Assembly (NCBI RefSeq): GCF_000021745.1
Contig: NC_011666.1
Coordinates: 2,507,001 to 2,571,000, forward strand
Reading direction: 5' to 3'
DNA from: Methylocella silvestris BL2
Lineage (GTDB): Bacteria > Pseudomonadota > Alphaproteobacteria > Rhizobiales > Beijerinckiaceae
DNA: 64,000 nucleotides
In this document: piece after piece, positions 1-8,488 of the stretch
How the letters are laid out: each line of letters begins with the position of its first letter
How positions within the stretch are numbered: position 1 is the first letter of the stretch
Made by a program: the position numbers and the translations under genes
The notes under the pieces: model-generated
What the model saw: only the letters and a program-made list of their open reading frames with translations
What the model was told of the DNA's origin: nothing
Database searches by the model: none

Positions 1-26
1 TGACGTGTTGCTTCATACGCCGGACC

Positions 27-470
27 ATGACCCGAAAAACAGACTCAAAAGAGCCGCTGATCCTTATAAGTCACGATGATGACGAAGAAAAACTCGCCGG
101 CCGCATCGCCGCAGCGCTCGGCGTCGAAATCGCCACAGGCTTCGGCGAACGCAACGAGACGCCGCTCGCCATCGGCGCCTATGACGGCGAGACGCTGATC
201 GGCGGCCTCGCCGGCGTGACGCATTGGGGCTGGCTCTATATCCGTCACGTCTGGATCGAGACGCATTTTCGCGGGCGGGGAATCGGCCAAAGCCTCCTGG
301 CCGATGCCGAACTGGAAGCGCGGCGGCGCGGCTGCGGCGGCCTTTACCTCGACACCTTCGATCCGCGCGCGGCGAAATTTTATGAGCGCGCCGGCTTTAT
401 CCGCTTCGGCCGGATCGACGGCTTTCCGCCCGGTCACGCGCGTCTGTTCTTGTCCAAGAAACTGGTCTAG
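27..470 (+). CDS. GNAT family N-acetyltransferase
   Basis: A 147-residue protein of the GCN5-related N-acetyltransferase fold, which transfers an acetyl group from acetyl-CoA to an amine. The acetyl-CoA-binding motif A is visible as RGRGIG (residues 82-87) after a beta strand (LYIRHVWIE). The typical C-terminal FYERAGFIRFG segment follows near residue 118. The substrate cannot be told from sequence. The gene covers the whole fold, so it is complete. Its stop overlaps by 4 bases the stop of the convergent DUF2778 gene. No clear ribosome binding site precedes the ATG, so the start is the least certain part. The family call is secure and the role is unknown. Confidence 0.85.
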   Translation: MTRKTDSKEPLILISHDDDEEKLAGRIAAALGVEIATGFGERNETPLAIGAYDGETLIGGLAGVTHWGWLYIRHVWIETHFRGRGIGQSLLADAELEARRRGCGGLYLDTFDPRAAKFYERAGFIRFGRIDGFPPGHARLFLSKKLV

Positions 471-1534
471 TTCAGACGCGCGACCACCAGCAGACGCTTG
501 ATCGAGCCATTCTGATAGGCCTGCAGGAATGAGCCGTAGTTCTTGAACGACACGCAGCCGTTCGAAGCGCCGGCGGCGCCCAGCATGTAGGTATGCGCAA
601 GGAAGCCGTTGCGGCCATAGACCTCGCCGCCAATGGGCGTAAGGCGGAGCGCCTGCACGCCATGAAACAGCTCTTCACGCATGGAGAGCTCATAGACGTT
701 GGGCGGCGTTGCGCCGCGCATGGGTTTGTCGACGTGGCGCGGATCGTCCATCAGCTCGCCGAGCCCGGAATGGGCCTCGAGCCGCGTTCCGTCCGGCATG
801 TACACGGTCCGCGCGGAGATATCGTAGATGGCGGTGTAACGATCGGAGCGAAGCGTCGCGGTGGCGATGATTTTCTTGGCGGGGCCTGGAGCTGGTTCTT
901 CCGGAGCGGCATAGGCAAGCGCGCGCGTTGGCTGCTGCGGCGGCATGCCGAGCAGTTTTTCGAAGAAATTGCGGTTATCGGCGGGAGCCGCCGGGAGGGC
1001 CGCGGTTTTGTCCTCATTGGCGAGGCGGCGGCCCCGCGGCACAAAGCCGCGGTCTTCCGAAGACCGCAGTTCGGGCGGACGCGGCGTCGGCAAAGGCGCG
1101 GTCTCGCCAAATTGGGGCGCCGCCGGCGCGGGCGGCTCCAACTCCGGCTTTGCGATCTCGGGCGCAGGCGCCGGCTCCAGCGCGGCGAACTTCGATGCGG
1201 GGGGAACGTCTTGCGCCGGGGAAACGCCTTGCGCGGCGGCGACGGATTTGGGGAGAGACGAAAATCCGGGATCGGTCAGCGCGCCATAATGATTGGACGC
1301 CGTATCAATGCTGGAGGCGGATTGCGGAGCGACGACCCGCGGCGCATCAAGCTGGGACGCGTCAACCGCCGATGGAGGCGCGGCTTCGCGCGTGTTGAGC
1401 ATCGACCCGCCGACCAGCGCGCTCAAGGCCAGCAGGGCGCCGCCAAACGGAACCGCATAGGAAGCAAGCTTCGGGGACGAACGGCGCGCTTCGAACGGTA
1501 CGAAATCAGATGCGCTATAGATCGCCTGGGTCAT
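467..1534 (-). CDS. DUF2778 (Tlde1-like L,D-transpeptidase fold) membrane-anchored protein
   Basis: I place the start at the ATG at 1534 (355 residues), just before a run resembling an N-terminal signal anchor (hydrophobic residues about 22-46). A long Pro/Ala/Glu-rich linker (about 50-210) follows, then a C-terminal DUF2778 domain. That domain ends with HTYMLG (His about 314) and SNGCVSFKNY (Cys about 327), the His/Cys pair of the L,D-transpeptidase-like family. The family includes Tlde1, a T6SS peptidoglycan-modifying effector of Salmonella. Here the anchor and flexible linker suggest a resident periplasmic cell-wall enzyme rather than a secreted toxin; that is inference. An in-frame ATG at 1585 would add 17 residues without improving the signal. 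It is far from the T6SS genes at 46-64 kb. Confidence 0.75.
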   Translation of the reverse strand: MTQAIYSASDFVPFEARRSSPKLASYAVPFGGALLALSALVGGSMLNTREAAPPSAVDASQLDAPRVVAPQSASSIDTASNHYGALTDPGFSSLPKSVAAAQGVSPAQDVPPASKFAALEPAPAPEIAKPELEPPAPAAPQFGETAPLPTPRPPELRSSEDRGFVPRGRRLANEDKTAALPAAPADNRNFFEKLLGMPPQQPTRALAYAAPEEPAPGPAKKIIATATLRSDRYTAIYDISARTVYMPDGTRLEAHSGLGELMDDPRHVDKPMRGATPPNVYELSMREELFHGVQALRLTPIGGEVYGRNGFLAHTYMLGAAGASNGCVSFKNYGSFLQAYQNGSIKRLLVVARLN

Positions 1535-1926
1535 AGGGTCTGCCTTCGGCGCGATTTCATTTACGCTTACTCGTCCAATCAACAAAAGCGGCCCCGCGGC
1601 ATATAAAGCGCCAAGGACGCGCCAACATTTCGCCGACGTTCAAAAGTCGGCGAAGCTTCCGAGCCTTGCCGGCCCAAGCCGGGACACAAAGCTTCGCAGA
1701 ACTTGCTGAAGCCGCATTGAGGCGATTTTTAGTTAATTGCCGATTAAAGCGCTCAATCTTCAATTTTGAACGGTCGTGCGGCTTCCGCGTCACAGAGCGC
1801 GAAGCGGCAGACCAGGCCAGATTTTCTAACAGAACGGGCTGTCGCCGAGCTTGCGGGCAGTCGGCTGGCGCCGAATGATTTCAACGAAAATCGCTTTGCG
1901 ACGCCCCCGGGGCGCGCAATTTCCCC
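1535..1926. other. Intergenic region upstream of the DUF2778 gene
   Basis: About 390 bases without a supported gene. The stretch near 1725-1770 is AT-richer than its surroundings and probably holds the promoter of the minus-strand DUF2778 gene. I cannot assign -35/-10 elements with confidence. Reading frames here are short and Arg-rich. Confidence 0.5.
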
Positions 1927-3243
1927 TCACGGCGTCGCCGGCGGGCCCTTCTCCGCCGCCGCGGGCGCGATCTTCAACAGGGTGATGCGGTTCCGGCTCT
2001 TGCGCAGCACTTCGAACCGGAAATTATGAAAAGTGAACGTCTGGCCCGCGTCCGGGATCGCGCGCGCCTCGTGGATGACGAGGCCGGCGATGGTCGTCGC
2101 CTCTTCATCCGGTAGGCTCCAGCCCATGATCCGGTTGAGATCGCGGATCGGCGCCGAGCCTTCCACCGTGATCGACCCGTCCGCTTGCGGCCGCACGCCC
2201 TCGGCGACAAGATCGTGCTCGTCGGAAATGGCGCCGACGATTTCTTCCAGAATGTCCTCCAGCGTCACGAGGCCCATCACCACGCCATATTCGTCGACGA
2301 CGATCGCAAAATGCGTCTTGCGCTTCAAAAACGCCTGCAATTGATCCTGCGCCGGGGTCGTCATCGGCACGAACCAGGGTTTTACCGCGATGCTTTCGAC
2401 GTCCAGGGCGTCGAGCTTGCCGCCGGAGGCGTCGAGGGCAGGCAATAGATCCTTGGCGTGCAACACGCCGATGATATTTTCGGGATCGTCGCGCCAGATC
2501 GGCAGGCGCGAATAGGGCGCGGCGACGATTGCGGCGATCAGTTCATGCGGCGGCAGATCGGCGTTCAGCGTCAGCATGTCGGTGCGATGCGCCATCACGT
2601 CAGAGACTTCGAGATCGTTGAGATCGAGCAGGCCGCCGAACATGTCGCGGTCGGCGCGCGCGACGCCGCCCTCCTTGTGCAAAAGATCGACAGCGCTTTT
2701 CAATTCTTCATGGCCGGACAGGATCGAGCGCTGATGGCCGGCGCCAAGACCCGCAAGCCGCAGCGCCGCGCGCACGAAAATCTCGACGCCGACAAGAAGC
2801 GGACCGAAGGCCGCGACAAAAACCGATAGAACCGGCGCGACGAGCAAGGAGGCGCGATCCGGATAATTGATCGCCACCGTCTTCGGCATCACCTCGGCGA
2901 AGACCAGCAGGAGGACAGTCATCAGGGCGGTCGCATAGAACGCGCCGCTGTCGCCGAAAAAAGATACAAGGATGCTTGTTGTAAAAGCCGAAGAGCCGAT
3001 GTTGACGAGCGTATTGCCGAGCAGGCAGGCGCCGATCAGCCTGTTGCGTCTGACGAGCAGCCTGTTGACGAGGGCGGCGCGACGATCGCCCGCTTTTTCC
3101 AGAGCGTGCATGCGCGCGCGGGACGCGGCGGTGAGGGCCGTTTCCGATCCGGAGAAAAACGCCGAGAGCGCGACGCATAGGATGATGATCGCAATAGCGA
3201 TCCATAAAGATACCGATAGAGCCTCGGCGCCTGCGCCGTGCAT
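1927..3243 (-). CDS. CNNM/CorC-HlyC family transporter with CBS pair
   Basis: A 438-residue inner-membrane protein. The N-terminal CNNM (DUF21) domain has about four hydrophobic segments (residues about 12-165) with the family marks SGSETA, GNTLVNI and AEVMPK. Two CBS domains follow (about 210-335, with VDEYGVVMGLVTLEDILEE in the second), then a CorC_HlyC domain (about 350-430). Members are linked to Mg2+/Co2+ efflux or homeostasis; older databases call them hemolysin C-like, which is not evidence of haemolysis. The start codon lies 4 bases after the aroKB stop and its GAAG-type binding site is inside the end of that gene, so the two are likely translationally coupled. Confidence 0.88.
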   Translation of the reverse strand: MHGAGAEALSVSLWIAIAIIILCVALSAFFSGSETALTAASRARMHALEKAGDRRAALVNRLLVRRNRLIGACLLGNTLVNIGSSAFTTSILVSFFGDSGAFYATALMTVLLLVFAEVMPKTVAINYPDRASLLVAPVLSVFVAAFGPLLVGVEIFVRAALRLAGLGAGHQRSILSGHEELKSAVDLLHKEGGVARADRDMFGGLLDLNDLEVSDVMAHRTDMLTLNADLPPHELIAAIVAAPYSRLPIWRDDPENIIGVLHAKDLLPALDASGGKLDALDVESIAVKPWFVPMTTPAQDQLQAFLKRKTHFAIVVDEYGVVMGLVTLEDILEEIVGAISDEHDLVAEGVRPQADGSITVEGSAPIRDLNRIMGWSLPDEEATTIAGLVIHEARAIPDAGQTFTFHNFRFEVLRKSRNRITLLKIAPAAAEKGPPATP

Positions 3244-3247
3244 GGCT

Positions 3248-5095
3248 TCAAAGTCCTGTGTTGAGCTCGGCCTCGAGGAAAGCGCGCACCTCGGCCGCCT
3301 CGACCGATTTGGCGACGAAACAGTCGCCGATCGCGCGCGCCAGAACGAAGGTCAGGGCGCCGCGCTCGACCTTTTTGTCCTGGCGCATGGCATCGAGCAT
3401 CTGATCGGCGTCAAGCGCGAGGCCGGGGATGTCGGCGATCCGCGTCGGCAGGCCAACCTCGCGCAGATGCGCCTCAACGCGGTCCGCGTCGGCGCCCTCG
3501 CAGAGCCCGACTCTGGCGCAGAAGCGGAAGGCGAGCGCCAGCCCGACCGAAACAGCCTCGCCATGCACCAGCCGCTCGCCGTCGTAATGGTTGATGCGCT
3601 CCAGCGCATGGCCGAAGGTGTGGCCGAGATTCAACAGCGCGCGCTCCCCGCTTTCCCGCTCGTCGCGGCCGACGATCGCCGCCTTGGCGCGGCAGCTCGT
3701 CGCGATGGCGTGGACGCGATCCGGGCCGCCCGCGAAAACGCCGCGCCAATGAGTCTCGAGCCAGGCGAAGAAGGGCGCATCGCCGATCAACCCGTATTTC
3801 ACGATCTCGGCGTAGCCGGCGCGGAATTCGCGCAGCGGCAGGGTGGCCAGCGCGTCGGCGTCGGCCAGCACCAGAGAGGGCTGATGAAAGGCGCCGATCA
3901 GATTCTTGCCGTGCTCGGAGTTGATCCCGGTCTTGCCGCCGACGGAGGAATCGACCTGGGCGAGCAGACTTGTCGGGATCTGCACGAAGCGCATGCCGCG
4001 CCGGATCGAGGCGGCGGCAAAGCCCGCCAGATCGCCGATGACGCCGCCGCCGAGCGCGATCACGAGATCGCCCCGTTCGAGCCGCGCCGCAAGAATATCG
4101 TCGCAGACCTTGGCGAAGACGCCATAGGATTTGGACTGCTCGCCCGGCGGGATGATCACAGCGCTATAGCGCACGCCCGCCTCGCGCAGCGAGCGCTCCA
4201 GCTCGGCAAGATGCAGGGCGGCCACATTGGCGTCCGTGACGATGGCGCAGGCGGCGCCGGGCGCCAGCCGCCGCACGCAAGCTCCCGCCGCCGCAATAAG
4301 CCCCGCGCCAATCAGAATGTCGTAGGACCGCTCGCCGAGTTCGACCCGCACTGCGGCGGCGTCCTGGGCCGCCGGCGCCGGCGCGGTCGTGGCCGCGGGG
4401 CCGAAGAGAGGCTCGCCATCGGCGGAGGGGATCGGCGGCAGCGGCGGCTTTGCGGCGTGATTCATCGGGTCCAACACGGCAAGGATGGGCGGCTCGGGGG
4501 AAAAGCGCATGAAAAACTCGACCGCGGCGATGATTTCCTCAACCGCTGTCTCATGCGGGCCGTCACGCGAAATCACGGTGACGTCGGCCCGAGCATAATA
4601 GGGATAACGCTCGCGCAACAGCGTGCGCAGCGTTTTTTCGGGATCGGCGCTTTGCAACAAGGGCCGGTGCGATCGCTTGCGCACGCGGCGCCACAGCACG
4701 TCGGGTTCGGCCTTCAGCCAGACCGAAACACCGCGACGAGCGATCCGCGCGCGTGTCTCCTCATTGAGAAAGGCTCCGCCTCCCGTTGCGATGACGCGGG
4801 GGCCGTGTTCGAGCAGCCGGGCCATGACGCGGCGCTCGCCGTCACGGAACGAAGGCTCGCCGTGCCTTGCAAAAATCTCGGCGATGGTCATGCCGGCGGC
4901 CGCTTCGATCTCGGCGTCGGCGTCTATGAAAGGCAAGCCGAGCCGCTGCGCGAGACGCCGGCCGGTCGAGGTCTTGCCACAGCCCATGAAGCCGACGAGG
5001 ACGATCGAGCGATCGCCGAGCGATCGGACGAGAGAGGCGAGCCGTCGGTCCGTCACGCTCTCCGGCCTGTCTTTCACGGATTCGGAGCTGGTCAT
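3248..5095 (-). CDS. aroKB: Bifunctional shikimate kinase / 3-dehydroquinate synthase
   Basis: A 615-residue fusion of two shikimate-pathway enzymes. Residues about 30-195 are shikimate kinase: the P-loop GFMGCGKT is at 35-42, the substrate-binding Asp region FIDADAEIE follows, and GGGAF is near 105-109. A Pro/Ala-rich linker (about 198-248) leads to 3-dehydroquinate synthase (about 250-615), with the NAD-binding GGGVIGDLAGF, the SSVGGKTGIN segment and the metal-binding NLGHTFGHALE. The kinase phosphorylates shikimate and the synthase converts DAHP to 3-dehydroquinate, so the fused steps are not consecutive. In many alphaproteobacteria aroK and aroB are adjacent separate genes; here the frame is open throughout. 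An internal ATG at 4465 at the linker has no obvious binding site. Confidence 0.95.
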   Translation of the reverse strand: MTSSESVKDRPESVTDRRLASLVRSLGDRSIVLVGFMGCGKTSTGRRLAQRLGLPFIDADAEIEAAAGMTIAEIFARHGEPSFRDGERRVMARLLEHGPRVIATGGGAFLNEETRARIARRGVSVWLKAEPDVLWRRVRKRSHRPLLQSADPEKTLRTLLRERYPYYARADVTVISRDGPHETAVEEIIAAVEFFMRFSPEPPILAVLDPMNHAAKPPLPPIPSADGEPLFGPAATTAPAPAAQDAAAVRVELGERSYDILIGAGLIAAAGACVRRLAPGAACAIVTDANVAALHLAELERSLREAGVRYSAVIIPPGEQSKSYGVFAKVCDDILAARLERGDLVIALGGGVIGDLAGFAAASIRRGMRFVQIPTSLLAQVDSSVGGKTGINSEHGKNLIGAFHQPSLVLADADALATLPLREFRAGYAEIVKYGLIGDAPFFAWLETHWRGVFAGGPDRVHAIATSCRAKAAIVGRDERESGERALLNLGHTFGHALERINHYDGERLVHGEAVSVGLALAFRFCARVGLCEGADADRVEAHLREVGLPTRIADIPGLALDADQMLDAMRQDKKVERGALTFVLARAIGDCFVAKSVEAAEVRAFLEAELNTGL

Positions 5096-5248
5096 GCCGA
5101 AACATTAGCATGCGTCCCGGCGCGATATAAGCGCCACTTTACGGGAGTCCAGGCGGCGGTCCCCGGCCCGGCCGCGCCAAAAAGCCGGCGCCCGAGCTGT
5201 TGCCGCTTTGCAACAGGATTGAGCTTTGGCGTTTCGCCAGCTCGGAAT

Positions 5249-5262
5249 TTGATACAGATCAA
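5249..5262 (+). promoter_or_regulatory. FNR/FixK-type box upstream of ompW
   Basis: TTGATACAGATCAA is an exact match to the FNR/FixK consensus TTGAT-N4-ATCAA. It lies 92 bases upstream of the ompW start in the aroKB-ompW divergent gap. AT-rich candidate -10 sequences follow at 5277-5291, so its centre (5255.5) would sit roughly 34-42 bases before the start of transcription, compatible with activation. FNR control of ompW is known in enterobacteria; here it is inferred from the site. Confidence 0.65.
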
Positions 5263-5354
5263 ACTCAAGCTCAGCCTATAAATTCATTGTGACAGCGTTC
5301 ACCGGAAAGCGGCGCCGCCGCAACCGTCGGGTTGGACAGACACGGAGTGTTCCA

Positions 5355-6086
5355 ATGATCAGGCTCGTTCGCTGCGCGATGGCCGCACTTATACTCGGCT
5401 GCGCCGCCGGCGCTGCGTCAGCGGCCGATGTTCCAGCCGTTGCGCCCGCCCCGCCGCCGCCGCAAGATTTCTATCAGCCCTGGCAGGTGCGCCTGCGCGC
5501 CCTCGGCGTCGTGCCGACCTCCGGCGGCTCCCTGTCGACAACCGGCGGCGCCTTCATCAGCAATGGCTTCAGAGCCAACTCGACGGTGGTTCCGGAACTC
5601 GACATCTCCTACTTCTTTACGAAGAATCTGGCGATCGAAGCGATCTGCTGCCTGACCAAGCACAATGTTTATCTCAGCGGCGGCCCCCTCAGCGGCAACC
5701 GGGTCGCGAGCGCGTTGCTTTTCCCGCCAACCCTTCTCGCCCAATATCACTGGACGAATTTCGGCGCCTTTCAGCCTTATGTTGGCGTCGGCGTCAACTA
5801 CACCCATTATTTCTCGACGCAGCCTGACTATTTCATCCTCAACACGGTGACGATCGGCGATTCCTGGGGCGTCGCCGGCCAGGTCGGCTTCGACTACATG
5901 ATCGACGAGCATTGGGGCTTCAACGTCGACGTCAAGAAGATCATGATGAATCCGCGCGTGACAGGGACGATCGCGCCCGGCACGGCGTCGATCATCGGCC
6001 GCGCGGCGCTCAGCCCCTGGCTCATCGGCGGGGGCATCACCTTCCGCTTCGGCGGCGCGGCAGCCCCGGTCGTCGCGAAATATTGA
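5355..6086 (+). CDS. ompW: OmpW family outer membrane protein
   Basis: A 243-residue precursor of an eight-stranded outer-membrane beta-barrel. I chose the ATG at 5355 because it has GGAG 7 bases upstream and opens a classic signal peptide (hydrophobic residues about 8-20, cleavage after ASA near residue 23). An upstream in-frame ATG at 5289 would add a basic stretch and spoil the signal. The mature part has alternating hydrophobic strands typical of OmpW and ends GGGITFRFGG plus a short Ala/Val tail. OmpW proteins form narrow hydrophobic channels linked to stress and oxygen response; the substrate is unknown. A perfect FNR-type box lies upstream and a strong terminator follows. Confidence 0.88.
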   Translation: MIRLVRCAMAALILGCAAGAASAADVPAVAPAPPPPQDFYQPWQVRLRALGVVPTSGGSLSTTGGAFISNGFRANSTVVPELDISYFFTKNLAIEAICCLTKHNVYLSGGPLSGNRVASALLFPPTLLAQYHWTNFGAFQPYVGVGVNYTHYFSTQPDYFILNTVTIGDSWGVAGQVGFDYMIDEHWGFNVDVKKIMMNPRVTGTIAPGTASIIGRAALSPWLIGGGITFRFGGAAAPVVAKY

Positions 6087-6145
6087 GCCAAGCGCCTAGC
6101 GGCGCGCCCGCAGGGCGCGTCCAGGCCGGATCCAAATCCTTCGAG

Positions 6146-6176
6146 GCGCATGGACTTCAGGTCCATGCGCTTTTTT
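6146..6176 (+). terminator. Rho-independent terminator after ompW
   Basis: A perfect 10-bp stem (GCGCATGGAC / GTCCATGCGC) with the loop TTCAG is followed directly by six T. It begins 60 bases after the ompW stop. It also separates ompW from the convergent debranching-enzyme gene. Confidence 0.9.
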
Positions 6177-6190
6177 ATTGCGCGCCAATT

Positions 6191-8380
6191 CTACTTGACC
6201 AGCATCACCGTAGCGTCGCCCTTACGCTCCAAGAGATTCAAGGTCACGTCGTCGCCATGTCTTTGCAGCTTTAGGCGGACATGCGACTCGCCAATGGTCA
6301 GCCGAGTGAGCGTGACGGTATCGAGAAATTTGGGCATCAATGGATTGACGAAGCGGATCGACTGGGCCTGGCTGCTAAGCTCCATCCCCAGGCTAGCCTG
6401 AAGCAGCGCAAAGATTGACGCCGCCGCCCAGGCCTGCGGCGCGCAGGCGACGGGATAGGCGGTCGGGCCGCGATGCGGCTTGCGGCCAAAGCCGCAAAAC
6501 AGTTCAGGCAGGCGACGCAAATCCTGATGCGCGGCCGCCTCGAACATCGCGGAAAAGATCTGGATCGCCTCGCGGCCAAGGCCGTAACGGAAAAACCCGA
6601 GCGCGATCATCGCATTGTCATGCGGCCAGATCGAGCCGTTGTGGTAGGAAATCGGATTGTAGCGCATCTCGCCGCTGGCGACGGTGCGGATGCCCCAACC
6701 GCTGAAAAAGCTGCGTCCGAGCAGCGTTTTCGCGACCGTTTTTGCGCGCTCCGGCAATGCAATTCCGGCAAACAGGGCGTGACCGGAATTCGACGCGCGC
6801 ACCCGGCATGGCTTTTTGCGGCCATCGAGCGCCAGCGCGTAACAACCCAAATCCTCGCACCAGAAGGCTTTGTCGAAAGCGGCCTTGAGCGCTTGCGCCG
6901 CCGCGTCGAATTTTGCGCCGGCGTCGTCGTCGCCCATCAGCCGCGCGAGGCGCCCGGCGGCGCTCTTTGCCGCGTAAACATAGCCCTGCACCTCGCAGAG
7001 GGCGATCGGCCCTTCGGCAAGCGAACCGTCGGCATGGAAGATCGAATCATGCGAATCCTTCCAACCCTGATTGGCGAGGCCGTTTTCGGTCTCGCGCAGA
7101 TATTCGACGAAGCCGTCGCCGTCGCGGTCTCCGAATTCGTCGATCCAGCGCAAAGCCGCCAGGATATTCGGCCAGATTTTCGCGATCGTCTCGCTGTCGC
7201 CCGTGCGTTCAAAATACATGCCGGCCAGCATCACAAATAGGGGCGTCGCGTCCACGGCCCCGTAGTAGCGGCGGAACGGAACCTCGCCCAGCCGGGCCAT
7301 TTCGCCGTTGCGGGTCTCGTGCAGAATTTTGCCCGGCTGGGCGTCGGCGGCGGGATCGAAGCGATCGGCCTGCGTCGCGCTCAAAAATGACAGGACGCCG
7401 CGCGCGACAGCGGGATCGGCCCACAACAGCATCATCGCCGTGATGATTCCATCACGCCCGAACGGCGTCGAATACCACGGGATTCCGGCATAGGGATAAA
7501 GCCCATGCGGCGTGCGCGACACCAGCATGTAGAGATCGGAGGTGGCGCGGCGGCAGACCTCGTTGAAGAGATCGTTTGAACTGTCGATTGTCGCGATCGC
7601 CGCGGTCTTCGCCCGGATGGCCCGGCGTCTGTCGCGGAACGCCAGCGAAAAATGCGTGAGTTGCGGCGCGCTGCGGTCCGAGCAGGCGACCGACACAAAC
7701 ATCGAACTGCGCTCATAGGGCCCGATATCGATCAGAAAAGTCGCGCTTTTGTGGTCGGCGCTGGTCGGCTCCGGCCAAAAGATGAGGCGCGTCGCGCGTT
7801 TGACGCCATCGAGGCCGTCATAATGAAACTCCGGCCCGGTCTTCCCATGCGTAAGCGTGACGCGGCCGCGCTGCTCGCGTTGGGAGCCGCGAATTTCAAA
7901 CAGGTCACGAAAATCGGCGTCATAGCAAATCGTGATGGAAAACTGCCGCCGATGCCCGTCGAAGTTACGAAATCCGATCCGCTCATACAGCACGCCGCGC
8001 CAGAGAAACTTGGTTCGCTCAATGAAAATGGTGTCGCGCGGCAGCGAGATAACGCCGTGGGCGCCGACGTCAGGATTGGCGAGATCGACAGACAGCGCGA
8101 CATTGTCGTCCTGAACGACCGAGCTCAACAACAGCGGCCGCATGCCTTCGATCAGGAGCTTCAGAAAGGAGAGATAACGCGTGTCGTTGAAATAGACCCC
8201 TTCGGCGGAGGGGCCCGACACGCCGAGATCGCCATATTCGTCGAGCACCGCAAAAGCGTCGCCATGCTTCAGGGTGCGTAAGGCGCTTTGAACCAACGCC
8301 GTCGTCGTTTCGATATAATGTTCGGGCAGTTCGTTCGCCGCCTCGGCGAGGGATTCGAGGCCGTGCGCAATTTCCGTCAA
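6191..8380 (-). CDS. Amylo-alpha-1,6-glucosidase / glycogen debranching-type glycoside hydrolase
   Basis: A 729-residue protein starting at a TTG (first base 8380) with a strong AAGGAG 7 bases upstream. Residues about 36-230 match the N-terminal domain of bacterial glycogen-debranching-like enzymes (LKHGDAFAVLDEYGDL, GVYFNDTRYLS). The rest is an (alpha/alpha)6 barrel with ETRNGEMARLGEVPF, DATPLFV and NQGWKDSHDS, typical of GH63/GH133-like enzymes. It lies just downstream of a GT4 gene in the same direction (108-base gap), a pairing that points to synthesis or trimming of an alpha-glucan or other storage or compatible-solute glycan. The exact substrate is not readable. No signal peptide is seen, so it is probably cytoplasmic. 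Confidence 0.85.
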   Translation of the reverse strand: MTEIAHGLESLAEAANELPEHYIETTTALVQSALRTLKHGDAFAVLDEYGDLGVSGPSAEGVYFNDTRYLSFLKLLIEGMRPLLLSSVVQDDNVALSVDLANPDVGAHGVISLPRDTIFIERTKFLWRGVLYERIGFRNFDGHRRQFSITICYDADFRDLFEIRGSQREQRGRVTLTHGKTGPEFHYDGLDGVKRATRLIFWPEPTSADHKSATFLIDIGPYERSSMFVSVACSDRSAPQLTHFSLAFRDRRRAIRAKTAAIATIDSSNDLFNEVCRRATSDLYMLVSRTPHGLYPYAGIPWYSTPFGRDGIITAMMLLWADPAVARGVLSFLSATQADRFDPAADAQPGKILHETRNGEMARLGEVPFRRYYGAVDATPLFVMLAGMYFERTGDSETIAKIWPNILAALRWIDEFGDRDGDGFVEYLRETENGLANQGWKDSHDSIFHADGSLAEGPIALCEVQGYVYAAKSAAGRLARLMGDDDAGAKFDAAAQALKAAFDKAFWCEDLGCYALALDGRKKPCRVRASNSGHALFAGIALPERAKTVAKTLLGRSFFSGWGIRTVASGEMRYNPISYHNGSIWPHDNAMIALGFFRYGLGREAIQIFSAMFEAAAHQDLRRLPELFCGFGRKPHRGPTAYPVACAPQAWAAASIFALLQASLGMELSSQAQSIRFVNPLMPKFLDTVTLTRLTIGESHVRLKLQRHGDDVTLNLLERKGDATVMLVK

Positions 8381-8488
8381 CTCGGCTCTCCTTGTTGCGG
8401 CTCAAGGGACGCAACGCCAGCATTCGGCGCGCATGAAGGTCGTCGACAAAACGTCGTGTTCCTCCTCGCCGCCCCGGCGCTCCGCATC

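Noticed and set aside
593-1606. Long plus-strand open frame of 337 codons
   Set aside because: It lies antisense to the DUF2778 gene, is Arg/Gly-rich without domains, and reflects GC-rich codon bias on the other strand.
2972-5281. Plus-strand open frame of 769 codons
   Set aside because: It is antisense to aroKB and the CNNM gene, both of which have unmistakable motifs; the frame has no recognisable domain.
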